A stretch of DNA of 64,000 nucleotides from Collinsella aerofaciens ATCC 25986. Lineage in GTDB: Bacteria > Actinomycetota > Coriobacteriia > Coriobacteriales > Coriobacteriaceae. Shown here piece after piece: positions 34,301-41,628 of the stretch. The notes beneath the pieces were generated by a model that saw nothing but the letters and a program-made list of their open reading frames with translations, was not told the origin of the DNA and ran no database searches. Position 1 is the first letter of the stretch. Each line of letters opens with the position of its first letter. The position numbers and the translations under genes were made by a program. The stretch covers positions 1,798,001 to 1,862,000 of the forward strand of contig NZ_CP048433.1 in the NCBI RefSeq assembly GCF_010509075.1, written 5' to 3'.

Positions 34301-35655
34301 ACATCACGGGCAAGTTCACCTTTACCGTGACCGCTGACGAGGCTGGCGCCCCGATGCCCGAGCGCACGACCGCAACCAACGACGCGGCCGGCAACGTGGA
34401 CTTTGGCAAGATCCACTTTACGCTTGAGGACCTCAACCGCGCCCTGGGCGTGACGAACGATGCTTCTGACGACGCATCGAACGACGCCGAGGCTAACGCC
34501 GACGAGGTCGAGGTTGACGCCGACGCTGCTGACACCGACGAGTCCAACGACGAGTCCGAGCCCGCAGCCTCCACCGCTCCGCGCTCGCACACCTTTACCT
34601 ACACGGTGACCGAGTCCGGTAGCGCCCCTGGCGTGACCAACGACGCCAACGCCACGCGCAAGGTTTCCTACACCGTGACTGACGACGGTACCGGATACCT
34701 GGGTGTCGTGCGCGAAGGCGGCGACGGTGCAGGCTTCACGTTCACCAACACCTACGGCGTGGCGCCTACCGATTCTTCCGTGACCGATCAGGTCAAGACG
34801 GTCAAGCGTCTGACCGGACGCGACCTTGCAGCTGGCGAGTTCACGTTTGAGCTGCTCGAGGACGGCGTGGTCGTCGCGAGCGGCACCAATGACGTCGACG
34901 GTAACGTTGCGCTGAGCCCGATCCGCTACGAGGCGCCCGGCACGCACACGTACACGCTGCGCGAGGCTTGCCCCAACGCGCTCGGCCTGTACAAGGGCGT
35001 CACCTATGACGGCGCGACCTACACCGTCGTGACCACCGTCTCCGACAACGGTGACGGTACGCTGACCGCGACGCACAAGCTCGAGGGAACCACCGAGTCG
35101 GCTGGCTTTACCAACAAGTATCACGCCATGCCTACCCAGGTCTCCATCGGTGCCATCAAGGTGCTCGAGGGACGCGAGCTCAAGAAGGACGAGTTTAGCT
35201 TTAAGCTCGTTGGCGAGGACGTCGAGTCCACCGTTACCAACGACGCCGACGGCAAGATCAACTTCGACAAGCTCGAGTACGACGAGCCCGGTACGTACGT
35301 CTACACCATCAGCGAGGTCAAGGGCGACGAGGCTGGTATGAACTACGACAAGTCCGTCTTTACCGCGACCGTCAACGTGGTCGATGACGGCGAGGGCAAC
35401 CTCAAGGCGAACGTCGCCTTTGCCAAGGGCGACAAGAGCGTCGAGGGTATCGTGTTCAACAACACGTACAAGAAGCCCGAGACGCCCGTGCCGGCGCCCG
35501 ATCCCGGCACGCCCAAGACGGTGACGAACATCGTCAAGACGGTCAAGGGCTTCCTGCCTACTACGGGCGACCAGCAGGCTGCCGCACTGCTCATGGCGTT
35601 TGTTATCGCCATGGCCGGCGTCGGAGCCCTAGTCTGGGGTATCCGTAAGTGCTAG
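28357..35655 (+). CDS. Giant sortase-anchored surface protein: vWA domain plus 13 pilin-type isopeptide repeats
   Basis: 2432 residues. A signal peptide (MSKYTRGLLAVILAVVLVLP...) is followed by a vWA domain with MIDAS DASGS near residue 117 and FFTDGSP near 255. From about residue 690 there are about 13 FctA/Spy0128-like domains of ~110-160 residues. Most have TKxLxGRxL (lysine), YTLRE (glutamate) and FxNxY (asparagine), the residues that form internal Lys-Asn isopeptide bonds. Domains 3-7 are nearly identical. Domain 11 has an Asp/Glu-rich insert (SNDAEANADEVEVDADAADT). It ends FLPTTGD, a TM helix and RKC, i.e. an LPxTG sortase signal. Likely an adhesin or pilus-tip stalk outside the cell. 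No sortase gene is nearby. GGGAG precedes ATG28357. Confidence 0.93.
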   Translation: MSKYTRGLLAVILAVVLVLPAAAFAMLPEANARSSTGMDGPTMTGKVVDPDTSNYWKFWAGGYNGKEVTTQNVGRIWTDKTVKAVESGDSDFLTTLSAISSTSDTTISGKPLDIVMVLDASGSMDDPMGTGDNTKRIDALKTAANTFIDAIAAQNQSITDASKQHRVAIVKFAGKKKTDKVGNDTYRDGRYTYNYSQTMKNLTSCKGKDADSLKDTVGNINPAGSTQADYGLELAENITINSGRADAKKIVVFFTDGSPTSSSGFQASVADSAIASAKSLKANGADIYTIGIFSGANPSADPTAEGTSKVNKFMHAVSSNYPGATSSISFWGEWVIDYGTRAENSDYYKSATSASELEKIFEEISGSIIQTGYPTEVHSGYGEHKSGYITFTDELGDFMQVDNFTSVVYGGETFEKPSKKPEGNVDTYTFSGAAANLVITVQHAEEGKPQNGDIVTVKIPASLIPLRHFKITDGVLTVDNTEPIQVNYTSSVKKEALDNLFTPKNVKGLEDYIKSNTTTAENGSKTVNFYTNKWNAGALGDTIANFEPADTNRYYYFQKQTPIYTDKNCTTPATGSLPVGSKYYYKDEFEALGADGKAESRTAVIEFAGEDAANFEGAVVRDASGNLSFSKGTARLAFIDELHTTKESVGGNLTGTVTDVLNPKWNNNATEVDVHLGNNGKISFAYNMTPATVDTKADFGLTKVLVGRDWTDEDKFEFRLTSEGNAPMPESATAPVAVSVTNADLDKGKAAINFGTIEYTEPGTYVYKVIETNAGTTVDGIAYSKNVAEITVTVTPNKKGELSAEVKVTSGKVMFENAYATNPVESSVTDKIDVTKVLTGRDLTAGEFSFELREVKGEDSELIETVENAADGKVTFSPIEYTEIGQHTYTLHEVKGNAGGIDYDNTVYTIVTTISDNSKGQLVATHELKGDEDVKSIEFKNAYNLTPKRFSVTDKITATKVLDGRDLKDGEFNFELVEGDDVVATGTNDAEGNITMSAIEYTAAGEHTYTLREVNGGTASNGISYDGKTYTIVTTITDNSDGTLKAEHVLKDAKVAEFKNAYNLTPTDSSVTDRIKASKSLTGRDLKEGEFSFELVEGDKVVATGKNAADGTVVMDKITYDKPGKHTYTLREVRGNVGGITYDAATYTIETVVKDNGDGTLGVEHKLKGADEAKFTNSYKPGSKDSSVTDLIKATKSLTGRDLRAGEFRFELVEGNSVVATGTNNADGKIVMDSVTYTAAGEHTYTLRETKAGTTENGITYSTAEYTIVTIVKDNGDGTLSVEHKLQNDEKATFENAYNVTPKDSSVTDKIKATKYLTGRDMTEGEFSFELVEGNEVVARGTNATDGKITMSEITYNEPGKHTYTLREVPGDAGNGITYDGKTYTIETTITDKGDGTLEAKHVLKGDDEAKFSNSYKPNPGEFSVTDQITATKVLDGRELAAGEFSFELVEGNDVVATGTNAADGKITMSAVKYTEAGEHTYTLREVNGGTTSKGITYSTAEYTIETTITDNGDGTLEAKHVLKGDEPAEFKNTYSVIPLDAELDFDLSKAIDGRDWTDADKFSFTITAAEGTPLPDPATVTVGTHDAKDGIAAIKFGKIRYTAAGTYKYEIRENAGNAAGMTYDEHAATAEVTVTEDGEGKLIANVTKKENGRFTNTYRTELNYTAAGGLKLSKSLSGRPMTEGQFTFTVTPAEEASANALGLLPGANNFKSPATAEATVGLIDILAGHEVKFTQADAGKTFTYTVAEKNDGKPGYTYDDAVRTVTIAVADDGAGTLTATTTVSGGPEGMHTTVHKSGENKVESALVPFRNSYSATTDTHGGTVAQVVATKTLAGRPMVDGEFYFGIAYAGETEAIDGMCVTNLNGQVSFGTLHYTTEMLADLVNAGRAIRTDTDAKLAWTINYTAFEYTSPLAAKGITAATPSFSFKVIVVDNGDGTLTATPVYDGVEPLFENVYGAEAVDAALTGTKKLQAAEGLTPADITGKFTFTVTADEAGAPMPERTTATNDAAGNVDFGKIHFTLEDLNRALGVTNDASDDASNDAEANADEVEVDADAADTDESNDESEPAASTAPRSHTFTYTVTESGSAPGVTNDANATRKVSYTVTDDGTGYLGVVREGGDGAGFTFTNTYGVAPTDSSVTDQVKTVKRLTGRDLAAGEFTFELLEDGVVVASGTNDVDGNVALSPIRYEAPGTHTYTLREACPNALGLYKGVTYDGATYTVVTTVSDNGDGTLTATHKLEGTTESAGFTNKYHAMPTQVSIGAIKVLEGRELKKDEFSFKLVGEDVESTVTNDADGKINFDKLEYDEPGTYVYTISEVKGDEAGMNYDKSVFTATVNVVDDGEGNLKANVAFAKGDKSVEGIVFNNTYKKPETPVPAPDPGTPKTVTNIVKTVKGFLPTTGDQQAAALLMAFVIAMAGVGALVWGIRKC
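30835..32970 (+). repeat. Tandem coding repeats of the pilin domain
   Basis: Six units of ~355-365 bp beginning near 30835, 31201, 31558, 31912, 32266 and 32620. The most similar block shares long identical runs (for example the codons of SVTD, GEFSFELVEG and GEHTYTLRE), so recombination could change the copy number. Confidence 0.85.
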
Positions 35656-35668
35656 GCGCGCTGACAGC

Positions 35669-35692
35669 GCCCGGGGCCAAAAGGTCCCGGGC
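35669..35692 (+). terminator. Hairpin after the adhesin gene
   Basis: GCCCGGGGCC pairs with GGTCCCGGGC around AAAA, 14 bp after the stop codon. Confidence 0.65.
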
Positions 35693-35736
35693 CGCTTGGC
35701 GAAAAGCCAAAAATATAGCCCCCACCCCACCCCCAG

Positions 35737-35769
35737 CCGCCACGGAGACATCTCCCTTCTCCGTGGCGG
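35737..35769 (+). terminator. Second hairpin downstream of the adhesin gene
   Basis: CCGCCACGGAG pairs with CTCCGTGGCGG, followed by CACTTTTG. Confidence 0.65.
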
Positions 35770-35788
35770 CACTTTTGTGTGCCGGGGG

Positions 35789-35950
35789 CGCCACGAAACC
35801 GGCCCATCTACTACGTTTAGCCCCTTACCCCCAACCATGCCAAAATGCGCGAAAACAAAACCGCAGGTAAAACGCCTGCGATTTTTCATGAAACGCGGTT
35901 ATGGTCGGGGGTATCGAGTCAAGCGTAGTAGATGGGCCCATTTCGTGGCG
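35789..35950. repeat. ~150-bp structured repeat, copy R3
   Basis: Outer arms CGCCACGAAACCGGCCCATC... and its inverse with one G-T pair; middle arms ACCCCCAACCAT / ATGGTCGGGGGT; inner hairpin AAAACCGCAGG / CCTGCGATTTT. A GATCTCCGC...GGATCATTTTT motif follows at 35964-35998. It is very similar to R2. Confidence 0.85.
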
Positions 35951-36043
35951 GGCGCCGTCAGCCGATCTCCGCGGGCGGAAGAAAACGGATCATTTTTGGC
36001 TCTGTACGGCTTGCGGGGCGTCGGTATGTGACCCCACTGTTCC

Positions 36044-36195
36044 AAAACTATGTCGGTTTACGGGGCCGAATCGCGAACCCCCAACCATGCCGATAGTTGC
36101 AAGAATAAAACCGCAGGTAGATGAGCCGTCATTTTTCGAAAAACGCAAGTATGGACGGGGTTCCTGGGTTTAGCCCCGTAATCCGGCATAGTTTT
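36044..36195. repeat. ~150-bp structured repeat, copy R4
   Basis: Same 152-bp length and same outermost AAAACTATG / CATAGTTTT as R1. The next part of the stem differs on both arms (GTTTACGGGGC opposite GCCCCGTAATC). Middle segment ACCCCCAACCAT is kept. Confidence 0.82.
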
Positions 36196-36256
36196 GAAAT
36201 GGTATTAAATCGGTGACAGCCATTTTGCTATGCCGGGGTGGTCGGCCGTTGGGTAA

Positions 36257-36886
36257 TTACCCTCGCAGGTAGGCAATGGCGATCTGTGTGCGGTTGCGTA
36301 GGCCCATTTTGGCAAGGATCGAGCTGATGTGGTTGCGCACGGTGCCTTCGCCCATGTAGGCGGTGGCGGCGATCTCCTTGTTGTCGAGGCCGCGGGCGAT
36401 GAGCTCGGCGACTTCGAACTCGCGGTCGGTCAGGCTGGCGAAGGCTGCGGGCCGGCGGGGCGTGCCCGCTTCGACGCCCGTTCCGTCAAAGTCGATGTCC
36501 TCGATCGCCTTGCCCTCGAGTATGCGTTTACCGTCCATGACCTGCGCCAACGCCGGCGGAATGGCGGCGACATCGGTCTTGATCAGGTAGCCGCGGGCAC
36601 CCAGTTTGAGCGCCGACACAATGTACTCGTCATCCGAGAATGTCGTCAGAAACACCACGCGCGCCGAAGGGTCGCGCTCAAGGATCTCGCGTGCCGCCGA
36701 AAGTCCGTCACGCCCCGGCATCTGAATGTCGAGCAGTGCGATATCGGGCGCGTGTTCGGCGTAGAGCGTCACCGCATCGTCGCCATTGGCGCCGGTGCCC
36801 ACCACCTCGATCTGCGGCTGGGCGCCCAGGATAATCTTGAGCGAATCGACCACCAGGCGGTCGTCGTCGACAACGATGAGCCTCAT
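36257..36886 (-). CDS. NarL/LuxR-family response regulator
   Basis: 209 residues. The receiver domain (about 1-120) has the acidic DDD at 7-9, phospho-acceptor D in IALLDIQMPG, and conserved K in GYLIKTD. The C-terminal LuxR-type HTH has LTDREFEVAELIARGLDNKE and EGTVRNHISSILAKMG. Its start overlaps the kinase stop by 4 bp (ATGA). The pair is divergent from an ABC exporter that is the probable target. Confidence 0.95.
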   Translation of the reverse strand: MRLIVVDDDRLVVDSLKIILGAQPQIEVVGTGANGDDAVTLYAEHAPDIALLDIQMPGRDGLSAAREILERDPSARVVFLTTFSDDEYIVSALKLGARGYLIKTDVAAIPPALAQVMDGKRILEGKAIEDIDFDGTGVEAGTPRRPAAFASLTDREFEVAELIARGLDNKEIAATAYMGEGTVRNHISSILAKMGLRNRTQIAIAYLRG

Positions 36887-38028
36887 CGGTCCTCATCTCC
36901 TTGCTGTTTGGGAACGGTGGCAAACACGCGCCAGCCGCCGGCGCCGGCACGCGGGCCGGCGGTGAAGGTGCCGCCAAGCGCCTCGATGCGCTCGCGCATG
37001 GAGGCGAGTCCCATGCCCGCCGCGGCGCCGCGGCCGCTTGCCTGGACCCCGCCCGCGCCATCGTCGGTAACGATGAGCTGGTAAAACGACGGATGCTCCA
37101 TGCATCGTACAGTGACGGTCTGGGCGCAAGCGTGGCGCATGGTGTTGGAGAGCGCCTCGCGCAGGACCGCCGCAAAGCAGTTGGCGACGTTTGCGGGTGC
37201 ATGTTCGGCCATAACTTCAAGCTCAATCTGCGGGCCGCCGTCCGAGCGCGCGCCTTCAACAATGCGTTCGAGCTGCACGGAAAGGTCGACAGCGTTGTCG
37301 TTGAGCGCATGGACGCTGGTGCGCACAAGCTGGAGCGCCTCGTCAACCGTGCGTTTAACGTCGGCGAAATCGGCGGCGACGCCGGGCTCGTCGGCGTGGA
37401 CCACGCGCAGTGCTTCGGCTTGCAGCGAGGCGCGCGTGAGCTGGTGGCCCACATTGTCGTGGATCTCGCGCGCGATGCGGGCGCGTTCGGCGAGCGTCGC
37501 GAGCTCGACTTCGTAGTCCTGGCGGTCAGCTAGATCGCGGTTGCGCGCCTCGAGCGCGAGGGCTCGTTCCTGCAGCTCATCGCGGGTACGGCGCATGCGC
37601 TGCTGCTCGCGCTCTAACTGGGCGGTACGTAGCGATAGCAAGGTGGCGGCAACTGAAAGGATAGCGGTCAGCAGGAGCGCTCGGGCGGGAAGCATGCCGG
37701 CGCGGAAATCCGCAGCGAGTACGAAGGCAAAAATGGTGGCCACACCCAGCGCAGGCCAGACATGCTCACGGCGCACCCGCCGCGCAATGTCATAGAGGGC
37801 GAGGGGCGCAAACGGCACAAACGGCGGCACGAAGACAGCCGCGATGATGTAAGCGTAACTCGCGGTCTCGCTTACACGGCGCGTGCGTTCTCCCTGTGCG
37901 ACCTCGGCCAGCGAGGTGGCGATAACGCCAAGGCAAAACGCCGCGACCAGGCGCGCGTCCACAGCAAGGCCCATAGCGGCCGCAATGCAGCACGCCAGCA
38001 CGATCGATTTGTCGAAAAGCCTGTTCAT
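36883..38028 (-). CDS. Sensor histidine kinase (HisKA_3 / NarX-type)
   Basis: 381 residues. About four to five TM helices in the first 150 residues with little outside the membrane, so it may sense membrane-bound signals. A coiled coil (REQQRMRRTRDELQERALAL) leads to the HisKA_3 box ERARIAREIHDNVGHQLT with the phospho-histidine. The ATPase domain follows (LREALSNTMRHA, DDGAGG, GMGLASMRERIEALGG). Start: ATG38028 (MNRLF); longer readings upstream add an unlikely Arg/His-rich stretch. Confidence 0.93.
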   Translation of the reverse strand: MNRLFDKSIVLACCIAAAMGLAVDARLVAAFCLGVIATSLAEVAQGERTRRVSETASYAYIIAAVFVPPFVPFAPLALYDIARRVRREHVWPALGVATIFAFVLAADFRAGMLPARALLLTAILSVAATLLSLRTAQLEREQQRMRRTRDELQERALALEARNRDLADRQDYEVELATLAERARIAREIHDNVGHQLTRASLQAEALRVVHADEPGVAADFADVKRTVDEALQLVRTSVHALNDNAVDLSVQLERIVEGARSDGGPQIELEVMAEHAPANVANCFAAVLREALSNTMRHACAQTVTVRCMEHPSFYQLIVTDDGAGGVQASGRGAAAGMGLASMRERIEALGGTFTAGPRAGAGGWRVFATVPKQQGDEDR

Positions 38029-38226
38029 ACGGGTATTGTACGCGATGCCGCGCGCGGGGGAGAGGCCGCCTGCGCAACCGTGACATTCCTCCCGTGCGGC
38101 GAAACGGTGGTGTCGGCGGTCCGCGCGACCAGGCCCCCGCACTCGTGACAAAGCTCACTGGTGCGCGCCGCCTGCTCCTGCGATGATGCAATCGTACCGG
38201 GCCGCGATCAACAGAAGGGCCGCCTC

Positions 38227-39165
38227 ATGACTGACATCGTCCACGTCGAAAACCTCGTCAAGCGCTACGACGATCTTATTGCGCTCGACCACTTTAACCT
38301 GCATATCGCCCCTGGCGAGATCTTTGGTCTGCTCGGCCCCAACGGCTCAGGCAAGACCACGTCCATCAACTGCATCCTGCAGCTGCTCACCTACGACAAG
38401 GGCACCATCGAGCTGTTCGGCGAGCCCATGACGCCCACCCGCTACGACCTCAAGCGACGCATCGGCGTAGTGCCGCAGCAGGTGGCGGTGTTCGACGAGC
38501 TCACTGTGCGCGAGAACATCGACTATTTCTGTAGTCTGTACGTCAACGACCGCAAGTGCCGCCGCGCGCTCGTGGACGAGGCGATCGACTTTGTCGGCCT
38601 GGGCGACTTTACCAAGTTTCGCCCCGGCAAGCTCTCGGGCGGCCTGGCGCGCCGCCTCAACATTGCCTGCGGCATCGCGCACAAGCCCGAGCTCATCTTT
38701 TTTGACGAGCCCACGGTGGCGGTCGACCCGCAGAGCCGTAACGCCATCCTAGAGGGCATCTGCCGTCTGCGCGACGAGGGCGCCACGGTGGTGTATACCA
38801 GCCATTGCATGGAGGAAGTCGAGCAGATCTGCAGCCGCATCATGATCATGGACGGCGGGCGCGTACTGGCGCAGGGCACCAACGACGAGCTCAAGCGCAT
38901 GATTCAGATGGGCGAGCGCGTGACCGTCGAGGTCGGCGACGTCGAGACCGCCACGGTCGAGCGACTGCGCGCCCTCGAGCACGTGCTCAGCGTTGAGCTG
39001 TCCGGCGGCGAGCTCGTCTGCACCTGCGAAGCGAGTCCGCACAATTTGGTCGACATTCTCGACACGCTGCGCGCCGCCGACGTGGCGCTAGGCCGCGTGT
39101 GGAGTGAGCCGCCGACCCTCAACGGCGTGTTCCTCGAGATCACCGGCCGCGAGCTGCGCGACTAG
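38227..39165 (+). CDS. ABC transporter ATP-binding protein (ABC-2/drug exporter type)
   Basis: 312 residues. Walker A GPNGSGKTTS, signature LSGGLARRLNIACG, Walker B LIFFDEPTVAVDP, then the H-loop TSHCMEE. A ~90-residue C-terminal extension is typical of DrrA/CcmA-type exporters. GAAGGG lies upstream of ATG38227. It is followed by two permease genes, and with the divergent two-component system the set looks like a peptide or antibiotic response module. Confidence 0.93.
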   Translation: MTDIVHVENLVKRYDDLIALDHFNLHIAPGEIFGLLGPNGSGKTTSINCILQLLTYDKGTIELFGEPMTPTRYDLKRRIGVVPQQVAVFDELTVRENIDYFCSLYVNDRKCRRALVDEAIDFVGLGDFTKFRPGKLSGGLARRLNIACGIAHKPELIFFDEPTVAVDPQSRNAILEGICRLRDEGATVVYTSHCMEEVEQICSRIMIMDGGRVLAQGTNDELKRMIQMGERVTVEVGDVETATVERLRALEHVLSVELSGGELVCTCEASPHNLVDILDTLRAADVALGRVWSEPPTLNGVFLEITGRELRD

Positions 39166-39174
39166 GGGGTGGCC

Positions 39175-40362
39175 ATGTTCAATACCATCATCACCACACT
39201 CAAGACGCTATTGCGTCGACCGAGCACCTGGGTCTGGGGAGCGATCTTTCCCATTGCGCTTTCCACGATGTTCGTGTTTATGTTTGCGAACCTCAGCTCC
39301 GACGGCAAGGTCGACCCGGTGCCGGTAGCCGTTGTCGCTGACGAAGCCTGGGGCGCTTCGTCCTTTAAGGACGTGGTGACCTCGCTTGCCAAGGAGGGCG
39401 ACGACCAGCTGCTCGAGATTCACGAGTGCGAGGACGCGGCCGACGCAAGCCGCGCGCTCAAGGCGGGCGAGGTCGCGGGCATCTACACGGTCGATGCCAC
39501 GGGCGCGCCCAAGCTCACGCTGCTCTCGAGCTACGACAGTTCGCGCGCCACGTCGGTGCTCACCGACCGCAGCATTCTGGAGACGGTGGCGAGCTCATAT
39601 ACGCAAAATGCCGAGCTCATGTCCCAGATTGCCCAGGACAACCCGGCGGCGCTCGCCGACCCGGAGGCGGTTGCGCGCGCTCTATCGCTCGAGGGCGGTA
39701 CCCGCCGCGTAAGCCTGACACGCACCACGCCCGATGGCACGGTCGTCTACTATTACGCGCTTTTTGGCCTGGTCGCGATGATGTCTGCGGAGTTTGCCGC
39801 CTTGAGCGTCGTCGACCTGCAGCCCAATCTGTCGGGCCTTGGCGCACGTCGCTGTGTGGGCGGTCTTTCCAAGACGGCATCGCTGACCGGCATCTTTGTC
39901 GGCTCGTGGCTGGTCTCCTTTGCCTCGATGACGATCGCGATCGGCTACGTGCGCCTGGTCGTGGGCGTCGACTTTGGCGGGCGCGAGGGGCTGTGTCTGG
40001 TGGGTGGCGCCGCTTCCGCGCTTGCCGCCACGGGCTTGGGCCTTTTTGTGGGCACGCTTCCCGTTAAGGGCGGCAAGGCGTCCAAGTCCGGCATCCTCAC
40101 GGGCTTTGCTACCACGTGCGCCCTGTTCGCCGGCCTCTACGGCGAGCCGGCGATGGCGCTTGCCGACGACGTCGCCCGCGCCTGCCCGGCCGAGTGCTGG
40201 CTCAACCCCGTCAAGCTCATCTGCGACATGTTCAACCGCCTGTATTTCTTTGAGAACCTGGGCCCCTTTGTCGTTCGCGCCGGCGCGCTGGTCCTTATGG
40301 CGCTGCTGTTCGTTGCCGCCGCCACGCTGACCTTTGGAAGGAGCCGCTATGAGCACCTTTAA
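39175..40362 (+). CDS. ABC-2 type permease, first subunit
   Basis: 395 residues. One N-terminal TM helix (WGAIFPIALSTMFVFMFA), a large outside loop (about 35-185), then five TM helices near the C-terminus: the ABC2_membrane_3 layout. AGGGGG precedes ATG39175 by 5 nt. The gene overlaps the second permease by 14 bp, so the two are probably made together as a heterodimer. Confidence 0.9.
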   Translation: MFNTIITTLKTLLRRPSTWVWGAIFPIALSTMFVFMFANLSSDGKVDPVPVAVVADEAWGASSFKDVVTSLAKEGDDQLLEIHECEDAADASRALKAGEVAGIYTVDATGAPKLTLLSSYDSSRATSVLTDRSILETVASSYTQNAELMSQIAQDNPAALADPEAVARALSLEGGTRRVSLTRTTPDGTVVYYYALFGLVAMMSAEFAALSVVDLQPNLSGLGARRCVGGLSKTASLTGIFVGSWLVSFASMTIAIGYVRLVVGVDFGGREGLCLVGGAASALAATGLGLFVGTLPVKGGKASKSGILTGFATTCALFAGLYGEPAMALADDVARACPAECWLNPVKLICDMFNRLYFFENLGPFVVRAGALVLMALLFVAAATLTFGRSRYEHL

Positions 40363-41554
40363 GACTGCGCTTCGCATGGCGCTGGCGCACCCGTTCTACC
40401 TGCTCATCTATACGGTGTTCATCTCGCTCATGGGCGTATTCATCGCGGCATCGGTGAGCTGGAACTCGTCGCAGCTCACCGAGTACGAGCCCTACGATGC
40501 CAACGTGATCGTGGTCGACCGCGACGACAGCGACCTTTCGCATGCGCTCACCAAGCACCTGGGGTCGCGCTTTGAGTTGGTCACGGGCGTCGGCGACGAT
40601 ACCTACGATCTTGCGGACGCGCTCTCCAAGAGCAACAGCGCCAAGGGTAGCGCCGACTGCGTGTTCTTTATCCCGGAGGGGTTTGAGAACGACCTGGTCG
40701 CGGCCGCCCGCGCGGGGGAGGCCCTGCCCAAGCTCGATGTGACCTACGGTGCCGGCACCATGGCGGCGGCGCTTTCGTCTGCTGAGGCCTCGCGCTGGAT
40801 TTCGCTCGCGGGCGCTGCAGCGGCCCTAGAGCCCGCCGCCTCTAATGGTAGCGTCGCCAAGGCCGCCGAGCATGCCGCCGCCAAGCGCGCCGAGGTCCAG
40901 ATTGAGCAGGTCAAGGTTGGTTCGACTGCCGCCGCCATGCTCAAGTCGTATTTCAACTTTGGCGCGTACGCGATTATCTCGTCGGTCATCGTATCGGTGG
41001 GGCTGGTGTTCTCGGGCATGAACGAGCCCGAGCGCGTGCGTCGTATGGATGCCGGCCCAATCTCCGAGCGCCGGCGTTCGCTCGCCGTGTTTGCGGCCGC
41101 CACTGTGATCACCGTCTGCATCTGGTTTGTGTCGAGCATGATGGGCGTCGTGGGCTTTGCCGGCGCGGTTGCCGAGGTCGGCGTGGGTCGTGTGTGCCTG
41201 GCGCTGGCGGCGACGTTTGCCCTGGCGTGCACGCCTCTGGCCGTTGGCTTTGCCCTTTCGAGCCTGGGTGCGCGTGAGGAGCTGCTCAACGGTGTGGGCA
41301 ACCTGCTCGGCATGCTCATGACGTTTTTGGGCGGCGCCTGGATGCCGCTGTCGCTGATGGGCCCAGCCGTGCAGACCGCGGCGCATTTTGTGCCGACGTA
41401 TTGGGTGAACGACGCGATTGGCAAGGCGCTCGCCGCGGACCTGACGTCCACCGTGCTGGGCGACATCGCTTGCGATCTGGGCGTCACAGTGCTCTTTGCC
41501 GCGGCCATCGCCGCCGTAGGCCTAGCCCTCGCCCACAACAAATCCCACGCCTAG
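40349..41554 (+). CDS. ABC-2 type permease, second subunit
   Basis: 401 residues with the same layout as its partner: an N-terminal TM (HPFYLLIYTVFISLMGVFIA), an outside domain rich in Ala and Lys, and five TM helices from about residue 205. GGAAGGAG precedes ATG40349. A repeat and an IS3 element follow directly. Confidence 0.9.
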   Translation: MSTFKTALRMALAHPFYLLIYTVFISLMGVFIAASVSWNSSQLTEYEPYDANVIVVDRDDSDLSHALTKHLGSRFELVTGVGDDTYDLADALSKSNSAKGSADCVFFIPEGFENDLVAAARAGEALPKLDVTYGAGTMAAALSSAEASRWISLAGAAAALEPAASNGSVAKAAEHAAAKRAEVQIEQVKVGSTAAAMLKSYFNFGAYAIISSVIVSVGLVFSGMNEPERVRRMDAGPISERRRSLAVFAAATVITVCIWFVSSMMGVVGFAGAVAEVGVGRVCLALAATFALACTPLAVGFALSSLGAREELLNGVGNLLGMLMTFLGGAWMPLSLMGPAVQTAAHFVPTYWVNDAIGKALAADLTSTVLGDIACDLGVTVLFAAAIAAVGLALAHNKSHA

Positions 41555-41628
41555 ACACCTACTCATTGGGGACAGACTTAAACTGAACTGCGTCCCGAAT
41601 CTTGGCCTTCTTTTATTAGAAGCGAACA

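Noticed and set aside
31945-35124. Very long open frame on the minus strand inside the adhesin gene (and another at 29608-31851)
   Set aside because: It mirrors the codon bias of the repeat-rich plus-strand gene. Its translation is His/Val/Gly-rich with no recognisable domain, and the plus strand has a signal peptide, vWA motifs and LPTTG.
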